Of a DNA stretch of 34,714 nucleotides, positions 8,969 through 18,119 are shown piece after piece; within the stretch, counting starts at the first letter, position 1; every line of letters starts with the position of its first letter. The notes beneath the pieces were generated by a model. The model was not told the DNA's origin. It worked only from the letters and a program-made list of their open reading frames with translations, and did no database searches. A program made the translations under genes and the position numbers. The stretch comes from Gammaproteobacteria bacterium (lineage in GTDB: Bacteria > Pseudomonadota > Gammaproteobacteria > Arenicellales > UBA868). The DNA is taken from assembly GCA_014239255.1 (NCBI GenBank), contig JAAZZE010000020.1, positions 1-34,714 of the forward strand, written 5' to 3'.

Positions 8969-9952
8969 TTACGGGTTTTCAGCTTCCCAAGGAGGCTCCA
9001 CCGGAATGAAGTCCTGATTAATGTCGACTCTGTCGTTATGTCCAAAAACACCCTCGATTCGAAAAGTGAGTCGGAAAGTGGGCTCGTGATCGTATTCATC
9101 GGGGAAATGAATCGCGGGCTCGATCTCCCAGAAAAGCCACTCTTTGCTGGTCATGCGCCGGTAGCGGGCTTTGAAGACCGCGTCGTGTATTGTGAACTGG
9201 GGTTTGTCGCGAAGGTAGATCTCAGCATCGTAGGCGATGGCTTGGGATCGGGATCGGCGTAGTTTCTCGTACAGGCTGAAATATTGGTCTAAACACCAGC
9301 CATCATCGCACTGGTCCGAATTATTTTGATACCAGCGCAATACTGAGGTCGGGCGAAAAAACAATTTTGGGCTTAGGACGCGGTCGAAACTTGCTTCACC
9401 ACGGTATTCAAAATTGCTTTTAGTGAAGTAGTAAAACGAATTGCTGATTTGGGGAACCCAGGGACTTTTGGTTTGAAGAGTCTTGCTATGACGAATTCGG
9501 CCATAGGGCTGGTATTTTCCATCACGCCGTCTGATGCCGATGTCATAGCGAAGCTGTTGCCAAGGTCTATCTGCTCGTGGCTTGAATTGCAGGCTGATAT
9601 TTTGTTGTTTGTCGTCTATGTCATCCACCCGGGTTTCATCTTCATCGTCACCCAGCATCAAGTGCAGTCGGTTTTCGACGCTGGGCAGGGATATCTTTGC
9701 GCGTATGCCGGGACTGACTTTGGTGCCCTCATTGCCATCATAGCGAACACGGACAAATACACGAAGGCGGGTTTTCTGGACCTCTTTGTCTGCATTTTCA
9801 TTAGAGAAAAAAATGTCAATCTGGTGTGCAGTATCAGTCACCCACTCAGACCATTGTGCATGGGTTTCATCGATACGATCTACGTCGCCCGCGTCCTCTG
9901 CCAAGGCTATAGTACTCAAGCAAAAAAGAGCGAATATCGTCAAAAAGCTCAT
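8969..9952 (-). CDS. Exported protein of unknown function, possibly outer-membrane barrel-like
   Basis: I do not recognise this family. The protein has a clear Sec signal peptide (MSFLTIFALFCLSTIALA, cleavage before ED), then about 300 residues without membrane helices. It is rich in alternating aromatic and charged residues, as in LRWYQNNSDQ and ARYRRMTSKEWLFWEIEP. This pattern and the strongly basic and acidic strands suggest a beta-rich periplasmic or outer-membrane protein. Two cysteines (CDDGWC) are close enough to form a disulfide. The gene is convergent with the transglycosylase lipoprotein, only five bases apart. No family assignment is made. Confidence 0.7.
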   Translation of the reverse strand: MSFLTIFALFCLSTIALAEDAGDVDRIDETHAQWSEWVTDTAHQIDIFFSNENADKEVQKTRLRVFVRVRYDGNEGTKVSPGIRAKISLPSVENRLHLMLGDDEDETRVDDIDDKQQNISLQFKPRADRPWQQLRYDIGIRRRDGKYQPYGRIRHSKTLQTKSPWVPQISNSFYYFTKSNFEYRGEASFDRVLSPKLFFRPTSVLRWYQNNSDQCDDGWCLDQYFSLYEKLRRSRSQAIAYDAEIYLRDKPQFTIHDAVFKARYRRMTSKEWLFWEIEPAIHFPDEYDHEPTFRLTFRIEGVFGHNDRVDINQDFIPVEPPWEAENP

Positions 9953-10142
9953 TATTTTTATAACTTAGAATATTGAAGGTTGTAGAAAAGAGGCCTTATC
10001 GTCTGATGAGTGCGGCCCACTAGTTCGCCAAAAAGGATAACAACGAGGCTCAATCGATTTCGACAAGCCACGCCCGGTCAACTTTGCAAAACCCAAGGTG
10101 ACGGGATGTGGCTTCGCTATCCATCGTAGTTTCGATGGTTAG

Positions 10143-10412
10143 TCACCGACAGACCAAATCGTTATTGCTGTAGTTTTCTGTCACTGTCCAGGTGCTGCTG
10201 ACTTTTCCATCGGCGCTTTTCCACGGCACCGGAGTATCCAGTTCAACCGACTTCAGAGTCTCACTCATCTTAACCAGCACAATGCCGGCCGCTGCGGTGG
10301 ATTCGAAGGCATAGTCAATCGAAGTACGCTATTTGCGCCGCAGCTTGCTCGCGATGACGGTCAGTTCCGACCTCAATATATCAGGTGACTCGTTTAGCAG
10401 AGTACCTCGAAA
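10143..10412 (-). pseudogene. Decayed ORF with one in-frame TAG
   Basis: On the minus strand, a frame running from about 10412 to the TGA at 10143-10145 reads as ordinary protein. It has the segments SPDILRSELTVIASKLRRK and, after a TAG at 10329-10331, SIDYAFESTAAAGIVLVKM and SSTWTVTENYSNNDLVCR. No start codon lies in a convincing place. It follows the exported 10394-10861 gene on the same strand and overlaps its end. It could be the remnant of a second exported protein, or chance. The surrounding bases 9953-10142 hold only a weak six-bp hairpin (10121-10138) and nothing coding that I can see. Confidence 0.35.
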
Positions 10413-10861
10413 GTCTGATTTAGGCGGGTTTTGCTATCAAGGTTAATGTCGACTTGCCAAGTGCCTATAAAATCGTCCATCCCGATGGCTGGGTTGAAGA
10501 AACTGAAAAGCGCGGCGCCTTTAGGCGGATGCAGTTGCAACCACACCGTAATCCGAGTGGTATCGCCGTTGTGCAATGGGTAATCAATGTGTTCGCGCGT
10601 TTTGCCTGTGGGATCTGTCCAGTCGACCTGTAGCTGATGACTGCCATCAGAAAGATCAGCCAGGTCAATCACCGCATAGATCTTGTCGTTGCAGCCAAAA
10701 CGCAAAGTATCGGTTTGCACCGGCACTCCATTTTCAACTGTCGAACTTAACCACGCGCCGATAGAGGGCTCTGCCGATGCCGGCAGAGCGGTCGCCAGCC
10801 ACCCAAGAATACCCGCGACCCCTAAGACGCCGCGCTTCAGTAGCCGTGTTTTGATTGACAC
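10394..10861 (-). CDS. Small exported protein of unknown function
   Basis: The family is not recognised. The start is a GTG two bases after the stop codon of the aminotransferase upstream, so translation is probably coupled to it. The N-terminus is a good Sec signal peptide: basic start, hydrophobic core VLGVAGILGWLATAL, and ASA before EPSIG. The mature part (about 125 aa) has two cysteines, in FGCNDK and at the C-terminus EVLC, that could pair. It contains beta-sandwich-like segments with many D, T and W residues. The link with an amine aminotransferase is positional only. Confidence 0.65.
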   Translation of the reverse strand: MSIKTRLLKRGVLGVAGILGWLATALPASAEPSIGAWLSSTVENGVPVQTDTLRFGCNDKIYAVIDLADLSDGSHQLQVDWTDPTGKTREHIDYPLHNGDTTRITVWLQLHPPKGAALFSFFNPAIGMDDFIGTWQVDINLDSKTRLNQTFEVLC

Positions 10862-10863
10862 TT

Positions 10864-12243
10864 TTAGGCAGCGCGCCGCAACAGGCCTTCAGTTTCACTG
10901 ACGGCCTCAGCCAGCGAGTCGAAGAGTTCGTCTATTTGCGTTTCGGTAATGATCAATGGCGGGCAGATGCCGATGACATCGCCAGGCAAGGCACGAACAA
11001 TAAGCCCCCGAGCCTGCGCCCGGGCGACGAGTGTTGCGCCTGCTTTGACTTCGGCTGGATACTGCTTTGCCGAGTTCTTATCCATCACCAGTTCCAATGC
11101 ACCGATCAGGCCGACGCCGCGTGCTTCACCGACCAAGGTGCTACTGCCGAGTTGCGCCAGTCTTTCCTGAAACCGAGGTGCGACACTACGAACATGTCCG
11201 ACTGTATCGCGTTCCTCATAGATTTTCAGTGTCTCGAGTGCTACTGCGCAAGATACCGGATGCCCGCCATAGGTGTAGCCCATACCGAGTGCACCGTGTT
11301 TGCGGCTTTGCGCCTTGAGTACTTCATACACCTTGTCAGAAATCATGAGCGCCGATATGGGTAGATAGCCTGATGAGAGTTGTTTGGCACAGGTGACCAT
11401 ATCCGGGCGGATATCGTAGGTCTGCGAGCCCCACATGTTGCCGGTGCGGCCAAATCCGCAGATGACTTCATCTGCCACCATCAGCACGTCATATTTGTCC
11501 AGCACCACCTGAATTTTTTCGAAGTAGGTGGCCGGTGGCAGCATGACACCGCCAGCACCCATCACCGGTTCGGCGACGAAGGCGGCGACTGTGTCTGGAC
11601 CTTCATTGATGATAAGTTGTTCAAGATTGTCAGCAAGGCGACTGGCAAAAGCTTCCTCGGATTCACCAGATTGGCCGTAGCGGTAATAGCCGGCGGGGTC
11701 GGTGTGGATCATTCGTTCCAGGGGTAAATCAAAGTCGTTCTGCATCAGCGGAATGGCAGTAAGGCTGCCGCCGGCGACCGTTACACCGTGATAGCCTCGT
11801 TTTCGGGAGATGATTTTCTTTTTCTTTGGCAATCCACGGCCGTTGTTGTAGTACCAGGTGAAGCGGATCATGGCATCGATCGCCTCGGACCCGGAATTTA
11901 GAAAAAAGGCCCGGGTCATGGGCTCAGGCGCTATCTCGATCAGTTTTTCCGAAAGCGCTATCACCGGCTCGGTGGAGCGGTGGGCAAATGTGTGTGAATA
12001 GGGCAGTGCGGCAAATTGGTCTGCCGCGGCCTTTGCCAATCGTTCCTCAGAGAATCCAAGCGATACACACCACAGGCCTGCAAGCCCTTCCAGATAGCGA
12101 TTATTCTGGTCATCCCAGACGTACACTCCTTCTCCGCGGGTAATGACCAGCGGGCCTTGTTCTTCGTGGGCGGCCAGGTTGGTATAAGGGTGCAGGGCGT
12201 GGGCGATGTCTTTTTTATGAATGTCGGTAATTCGGGCGTTCAT
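10864..12243 (-). CDS. Class III aminotransferase (omega-amino acid/polyamine:pyruvate type)
   Basis: This is a cytoplasmic PLP aminotransferase of the same broad class as the left-edge gene but clearly a different subgroup. Y151-H152 stack on PLP, E225 and D258 (VADEVICGFGRTG) bind the cofactor, and K287 in CAKQLSSGYLPISA forms the Schiff base. The N-terminus (LHPYTNLAAHEEQGPLVITRGEGVYVWD) and GLAGLWCVSLGF resemble SpuC-like putrescine and taurine/omega-amino acid aminotransferases. The length of 459 aa is typical. The start is supported by ggaga six bases before the ATG. It is divergent from mmsA, and the pair could convert an amine-derived omega-amino acid to a semialdehyde and then to a CoA thioester. 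Exact substrate (putrescine, beta-alanine, taurine or other) is open. Confidence 0.88.
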   Translation of the reverse strand: MNARITDIHKKDIAHALHPYTNLAAHEEQGPLVITRGEGVYVWDDQNNRYLEGLAGLWCVSLGFSEERLAKAAADQFAALPYSHTFAHRSTEPVIALSEKLIEIAPEPMTRAFFLNSGSEAIDAMIRFTWYYNNGRGLPKKKKIISRKRGYHGVTVAGGSLTAIPLMQNDFDLPLERMIHTDPAGYYRYGQSGESEEAFASRLADNLEQLIINEGPDTVAAFVAEPVMGAGGVMLPPATYFEKIQVVLDKYDVLMVADEVICGFGRTGNMWGSQTYDIRPDMVTCAKQLSSGYLPISALMISDKVYEVLKAQSRKHGALGMGYTYGGHPVSCAVALETLKIYEERDTVGHVRSVAPRFQERLAQLGSSTLVGEARGVGLIGALELVMDKNSAKQYPAEVKAGATLVARAQARGLIVRALPGDVIGICPPLIITETQIDELFDSLAEAVSETEGLLRRAA

Positions 12244-12412
12244 TGCGGTTCTCCATTGTGGCCGTTGGCCATGGGATTCAGTCGTGGGATGGGCGGTCGC
12301 ACGAGGACATTCTGCCTTGGTGATACAGGATCAACAAGACGCCGTTAATCATGCCTTAAAACGCTCGCCAGCGTGGGGCCGCAGCGTGTCCTTCATTGGC
12401 ACGCGAGGTACG

Positions 12413-12457
12413 AAATCCTCACAATTCCCAGTTCTGCCATTGGGCATGAGGATTTTT
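12413..12457 (+). terminator. Hairpin with T run, possible terminator or attenuator
   Basis: AAATCCTCA (12413-12421) pairs perfectly with TGAGGATTT (12447-12455), and T continues to 12457. The 25-base loop contains a nested CCCA/TGGG pairing. On the plus strand it ends in five Ts, which suits a weak terminator, but no plus-strand gene lies just upstream. Confidence 0.3.
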
Positions 12458-12688
12458 CCGCCCCTGGTCTGGGCACGGTCAAGATCCGTTTTACTGAGTC
12501 GACCATAATCGATGAGTTTTTGCTGATCGGGCAAAACCCGGACTTACGTTCAATGTGATCAAAGCGTAATAGGGACGATCTCAAGATTGCAGATTGCCCG
12601 AAGGAAAGTGCCGAACTTGTTATGATCTTCTGGAATATCGACAATGGACAGAATCGTTAGCAACAACACGCAATGAATCTCGCTGTAC

Positions 12689-12740
12689 GACAAATACAAA
12701 ATGTAAATTATTTGTCATTATGGAGTTAACATTGTATGTC
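12689..12740 (+). promoter_or_regulatory. Candidate mmsA promoter overlapped by an inverted repeat (operator candidate)
   Basis: TTGTCA (12712-12717) and TATGTC (12735-12740) are spaced by 17 bases, giving a promoter with a good -35 and a weak -10. The inverted repeat GACAAAT (12689-12695) / ATTTGTC (12710-12716), with a 14-base gap, covers the -35 box. A regulator bound there could repress or activate. This is motif reading only. Confidence 0.35.
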
Positions 12741-12833
12741 AAACTTCAAGCTAAAGAAGATAATCAATTATTGTAGATGGTGTTTGAGTTGATAAGGTCT
12801 CAAGAGACATCAAGCGATCATAGGAGTCAGAAG

Positions 12834-14351
<1,518 letters not shown>

Positions 14352-14385
14352 TCCCACGCGCCAGGCGTTGGCCGAAGCCATAAAG

Positions 14386-15294
14386 TTAACGGCCAGCAGA
14401 GCTTGCTTGCGCTACCGCGATTGCCTCGTTGGCATGGCGGGAGTCCAGCCGCAGGGTATCAATCAGGCGTACCCCCCCGATGCGCGCTGCGATCAACGCC
14501 TGGGCTTGTTGCAAAGGGGTTTTTGGTATGGTTTCGGTCCATGCGGTTGGGTCACGGACCTCGGCATATTCGATAGCAAGGTCAGTGTTTTTCAAGATCT
14601 CCATCATGGTGCTGGCCAGTGTCTCTGGTCGGCGTTCGCCTGTTGTCCAGATTTGGTGTGCTGCCAGCAGGGCCTGGTAAATGCTGTGAGCCTGTTTTTT
14701 CTGGGGCGAACTCAAGAGAGCATTACGTGATGACAGGGCAAGCCCGGATTGGTCGCGAATCGTAGGACATACTACTATCTGCGGATAGCCCATCTGTGCA
14801 GCCAGATCAGAGACGACCAGAGTTTGCTGAAAATCCTTTTCTCCAAAGTAGGCGTTGACTGGCCCCACGATGCGAAACAGTCGATCGATAATGGTTCGTA
14901 CGCCGTCGAGATGGCCGGGCCGAAAGATGCCTTCAAGTCCTCTCCCGTATCGACCAGCGCCAAGCGTTTTGATTTCCTGCGGATTGGTGATCTCGGGGAA
15001 AAATTGCCCAAGACTGCCGACAAAGGCCATGGTGCATCCTTGGTGCTCGAGCGTGGTGAGGTCAGCCTCAAGGTTTCGGGGATAAGCGTTGTAATCTTTC
15101 GAGTCCTCGAACTGCAGCGGGTTTACAAAGATGCTGACGCAACAGGTCTCATTTTCGCTGCAGGCGCGCTTGACCAAGGATAGGTGGCCTCGATGCAGCG
15201 ATCCCATGGTTGGTACAAAGCCGATGGTCCGCCCATTGCTGCGTTGCTGCTGGCACCATGTTTGGGCCGCGTCTGGAGAGGGCAGGTGAAGCAT
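14386..15294 (-). CDS. panC: Pantothenate synthetase
   Basis: The enzyme joins pantoate and beta-alanine, using ATP, to make pantothenate for CoA synthesis. The HIGH-like motif is PTMGSLHRGHLSL (H34, H37). SIFVNPLQF, RPGHLDGV, YFGEKDFQQ (150-157) and PTIRDQSGLALSSRN (177-191) are the conserved substrate and nucleotide segments. Length of 302 aa is slightly above the common 280-285 because of a longer C-terminus. It is the last gene of a minus-strand series (sohB, carbonic anhydrase, dehydrogenase, panC). Its use of beta-alanine links it to the aminotransferases and mmsA around it. panB is not next to it, which is less usual. Confidence 0.95.
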   Translation of the reverse strand: MLHLPSPDAAQTWCQQQRSNGRTIGFVPTMGSLHRGHLSLVKRACSENETCCVSIFVNPLQFEDSKDYNAYPRNLEADLTTLEHQGCTMAFVGSLGQFFPEITNPQEIKTLGAGRYGRGLEGIFRPGHLDGVRTIIDRLFRIVGPVNAYFGEKDFQQTLVVSDLAAQMGYPQIVVCPTIRDQSGLALSSRNALLSSPQKKQAHSIYQALLAAHQIWTTGERRPETLASTMMEILKNTDLAIEYAEVRDPTAWTETIPKTPLQQAQALIAARIGGVRLIDTLRLDSRHANEAIAVAQASSAGR

Positions 15295-15383
15295 CGTCGG
15301 TTAACAGTATGACATGTTGCAGTGCAGCATGTCTATGTCGTAACCAAAACCCAGCAGGTGACAATGTGGTGTAAATCCTGCAT

Positions 15384-16340
15384 TCAGTTTTTGTTTGGCA
15401 CAACCTCGTAGCCGGGGCTTTCCGGTTCGTCATCCACGAGTTCAGCAGGGAACCCTGGCGCCCGCAGTTGATCACCACAGGCTTCTTCCAAGCGTCGAAC
15501 AATATTAGTTGACCACTCGCGCCCGCCGTAACGGTCTCGCCCATCCTTAAAGATCTTAAGCAGTAGAGGGGATATTTCGAGCGGCACATCGGCCCGGTCT
15601 GAAATCGCCTGGAACAATGACAGATCTTTTACAACCAGGTCCATAGTGAAGTTGACATCTCGACTCCCGTTCAGAATCACTTGGCTTTCAGTTTCATGCA
15701 CAAAGGAGTTTCCTGATGAGATACGGATTGCCTCGTAAGTGGTGTTGAGATCCATCCCAGCCCGATGAGCGGTCATCAGGGCCTCGGCCAGGGCGGCGAG
15801 ATTTACCGAGGCAAGATAGTTTGTGAGAACCTTCAATATCGACGCAGAGCCCAGGGGACCCGTGTGTAGGACTTGCCGACCGAGAGTCGTGAGTACGGGC
15901 AGGGCCTTGTCAAAAGTAGAGCGCTCGGTCCCAGCAAATATAGATATGTTTCCCGTAGCTGCCCGGTGACATCCACCGGAGACCGGGCAATCAATTGGTT
16001 CACCGCCCGCCGCCATGACCTGTTCACCGAGCCGGCGTACTTCGCGCTCGTCTGTAGTGCTCATTTCAGCCCAGATCGTGCCGGAACCTATTGTGCTTAG
16101 AACCCCATCTTCCCCTTCCATGACCTTGGCGCTTGCCGCTGGATTGGGTAGACACGTGATTAGAATATCGACGTTACGCGCGATTTGCGCCGGGCTTTCT
16201 CCGATAGTCGCACCTTTTCGAGCGAACGAGCGCTCCAGTTCTGAGTCCAGATCTCGTACCGTTAGGTCGAAGCCATTACGCAAGATACTTCCGGCAAGCT
16301 TGCCGCCAACGTTACCGAGTCCGATAAAGCCTATTCTCAT
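15384..16340 (-). CDS. 3-hydroxyisobutyrate dehydrogenase-family NAD(P) oxidoreductase
   Basis: This beta-hydroxyacid dehydrogenase would interconvert a short 3-hydroxy acid and its semialdehyde. The N-terminal Rossmann motif is GFIGLGNVGGKLA (GxGxxG at 7-12). The substrate-binding signature is IDCPVSGG (116-123). The catalytic lysine is K170 in SASILKVLTNYL. The normal pattern is K-x-x-N-N; here it is KVLTNY, a small departure. At 318 aa it is slightly longer than the 290-300 aa norm, with a polar tail. Candidate substrates include 3-hydroxypropionate/malonate semialdehyde, 3-hydroxyisobutyrate and tartronate semialdehyde; the mmsA context favours the first two. Confidence 0.85.
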   Translation of the reverse strand: MRIGFIGLGNVGGKLAGSILRNGFDLTVRDLDSELERSFARKGATIGESPAQIARNVDILITCLPNPAASAKVMEGEDGVLSTIGSGTIWAEMSTTDEREVRRLGEQVMAAGGEPIDCPVSGGCHRAATGNISIFAGTERSTFDKALPVLTTLGRQVLHTGPLGSASILKVLTNYLASVNLAALAEALMTAHRAGMDLNTTYEAIRISSGNSFVHETESQVILNGSRDVNFTMDLVVKDLSLFQAISDRADVPLEISPLLLKIFKDGRDRYGGREWSTNIVRRLEEACGDQLRAPGFPAELVDDEPESPGYEVVPNKN

Positions 16341-16388
16341 ATCCCGTCTCGTTCCTATGTCATGGGATTGCCAGGGTTTCAGTTTGCA

Positions 16389-16910
16389 CTAGCCGACGGG
16401 CTGAAGATCAGTTCGGTAGCGCTTAGCCTTGTTTATATAGCTTTGAACGTTATCGCGAAGACGTTGAACTTCCGCATCGGTAAGTTCCCGAACCAAGCGT
16501 GCGGGCGACCCCACGATCAGTGATCGGGGTGGGAAAGTTTTACGTTCTGTAACCAATGCATTAGCTCCAACCAGACTGTCTGATCCGATCTGGGCAAAAT
16601 CAAGTATCACGGCGCCGTTTCCAATCAGTGCATTGTTGGCAATGGTGCAGCCGTGGATGACGGCGCTGTGGCCGACAGATACGTCGGTTCCGATGATGAC
16701 AGGTACCCCGGCATCCACATGAATTACAGTGTTGTCCTGGATATTGGTGCGAGCGCCAACCACGATTTGGTCGTTGTCGCCCCGTAGTACAGCACCGAAC
16801 CAGATGCTGGATTGTGACCCCAGGTCAACCGAACCGATGACGTCGGCACTTGGTGCTACGTAGGCATCATCGGCGATTGTCGGCACGTAGGCTCCTAACT
16901 GATAGATCAT
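16389..16910 (-). CDS. Gamma-class carbonic anhydrase family protein (YrdA/PaaY-like)
   Basis: This is a left-handed beta-helix protein built from hexapeptide repeats (for example VIGSVD, SSIWFG, NALIGN). It carries the three histidines that bind metal at trimer interfaces: H64 in TVIHVD, H81 and H86 in VGHSAVIHGC. The 173-aa length is standard. Family members include carbonic anhydrases, and PaaY, which is a thioesterase in phenylacetate catabolism; function within the family is hard to assign. It sits 44 bases from sohB and 48 from the dehydrogenase gene on the same strand, so co-transcription is likely. Confidence 0.9.
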   Translation of the reverse strand: MIYQLGAYVPTIADDAYVAPSADVIGSVDLGSQSSIWFGAVLRGDNDQIVVGARTNIQDNTVIHVDAGVPVIIGTDVSVGHSAVIHGCTIANNALIGNGAVILDFAQIGSDSLVGANALVTERKTFPPRSLIVGSPARLVRELTDAEVQRLRDNVQSYINKAKRYRTDLQPVG

Positions 16911-16954
16911 TTTCTTACTTCGTTTGTATGGTTATTTCAATGCCAGAAGTGGGC

Positions 16955-17989
16955 TTAGGTCAGGTGGGTCATTGATTGTGAATCCTGGCTCAATAGACTG
17001 CCACCTCGCAGACGGCCGATCAGTCCAGAGAGTCGATCAAATATTTTCTTTTTGATACTGTACTCCACCTCAAAGATATCGGCGGTTTCTCGAAGAGCCA
17101 TCAGGTAATCATCGCTGGTGCGAATTTCATCTACCAGCTTTAGTGTATGGGCCCGGGTGCCTAGCCAGTGTTCGCCGGTAGCGACAGCATCAAGGTCGAC
17201 GACAGGTCGTTGTTGCTTGACGAAATCCTTGAACAAGGTGTGGGTTTGTTCGACTTCTTCTTTAACTTTAGCCCGAGCCCGGTCGGTCGTCTCGCCGAGC
17301 ATGGTAATGGTTCGCTTAAATTCACCAGCCGATATCTGTTCATAGTCAACGTCGTGCTTTTTCAATAAGCGGTTGAAGTTGGGAATCTCGGCGACCACAC
17401 CAATAGAGCCAATCACAGCAAACGGCGCAGCCAGAATCCGGTCTGCAACACAGGCCATGAGGTATCCACCGCTCGCAGCGACTTTGTCGACCGCGACGGT
17501 TACCTCGACGCCAGCCTCGCGTAACCGGCAAATCTGAGAAGCAGCCAAACCGTAGGCATGAACCATACCGCCAGCACTTTCGAGCCGGATAACAACTTGA
17601 TCTCCATCGCGAGCGCCTAATAGTATTGCGGTAATTTCTTCGCGAAGAAGTCCCACTTCACTGGCACGGATATCACCGTGAAAGTTGAGGACGAACACCC
17701 GTTTTCGTGGTTCGGGGGGTTTTCGCTTTTCTGCCTTGGCCTTTGTTTTGAGTTCTTTTTTAGTAGATTTTTGCTTTTTTTTCGCCTGCTCAGGGCTTAG
17801 AGTGGCGAATTCGATGGCGTTGGCCATATCGCGGTAGCGATCATTAATCCGTTTTACATCAATCTGCTCGGGCGATGTGTGTCGATTGCGGATCGCAATA
17901 CCTACCACGGCGCCAATGACGCCGATTACAGCAAGAACAATAGTCAGTGATTTAGCAAGAAAGAGACCGTAATCCGCAAGGTAGGCCAT
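16955..17989 (-). CDS. sohB: SohB inner-membrane S49 peptidase
   Basis: This membrane-anchored serine protease of the signal peptide peptidase A family faces the periplasm. It has one N-terminal helix (about 8-34), a basic and lysine-rich linker (about 68-97), then the protease domain. Serine S173 in AASGGYLMACVADRI and lysine K225 in GEFKRTITMLGETT form the catalytic dyad. The ATG at 17989 is preferred to the one at 18031: GGAG precedes it by six bases, and MAYLADYGLFLAK aligns with the known SohB start. The result is 344 aa. It is the first gene of a minus-strand series. Confidence 0.93.
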   Translation of the reverse strand: MAYLADYGLFLAKSLTIVLAVIGVIGAVVGIAIRNRHTSPEQIDVKRINDRYRDMANAIEFATLSPEQAKKKQKSTKKELKTKAKAEKRKPPEPRKRVFVLNFHGDIRASEVGLLREEITAILLGARDGDQVVIRLESAGGMVHAYGLAASQICRLREAGVEVTVAVDKVAASGGYLMACVADRILAAPFAVIGSIGVVAEIPNFNRLLKKHDVDYEQISAGEFKRTITMLGETTDRARAKVKEEVEQTHTLFKDFVKQQRPVVDLDAVATGEHWLGTRAHTLKLVDEIRTSDDYLMALRETADIFEVEYSIKKKIFDRLSGLIGRLRGGSLLSQDSQSMTHLT

Positions 17990-18119
17990 CCAAGTCTCCA
18001 GGTGAGGTTGAAGGGACGGCGAGTGTAGCACCGGCCCCGGGTGGTGGGGTTATGTTGATATGATCCCCAGTTGTTGTTGTTAAGGATATATTGCTAAGCA
18101 CAGTCAAGGGAAAAGATTT

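Larger units (their letters stand above)
12244..12833. other. Divergent spacer between the aminotransferase and mmsA
   Basis: These 590 bases hold no confident gene. On the minus strand 12349-12534 is an open frame starting with TTG that encodes 61 residues with protein-like character (segments KLIDYGRLSKTDLDRAQ and DFVPRVPMKDTLRPHAGERF). I cannot assign it; it may be a gene remnant. The right part (12640-12780) becomes AT-rich and holds the promoter candidate for mmsA. The bases 12777-12833 are in frame with mmsA but precede its better start. Confidence 0.6.

Noticed and set aside
9449-9976. Long plus-strand frame opposite the exported protein gene
   Set aside because: It is a shadow of the minus-strand gene, which has the signal peptide and sensible codon pattern.
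10855-11727. Plus-strand frames opposite the second aminotransferase
   Set aside because: They are antisense to an intact enzyme with all catalytic residues and show no domain of their own.
12777-12833. Upstream ATG for mmsA at 12777
   Set aside because: No ribosome site, and 19 extra residues do not fit the family; the ATG at 12834 has GGAG spacing and a normal length.
17990-18031. Upstream start for sohB at 18031
   Set aside because: The 14 extra residues are not found in SohB; ATG 17989 has a clear GGAG.
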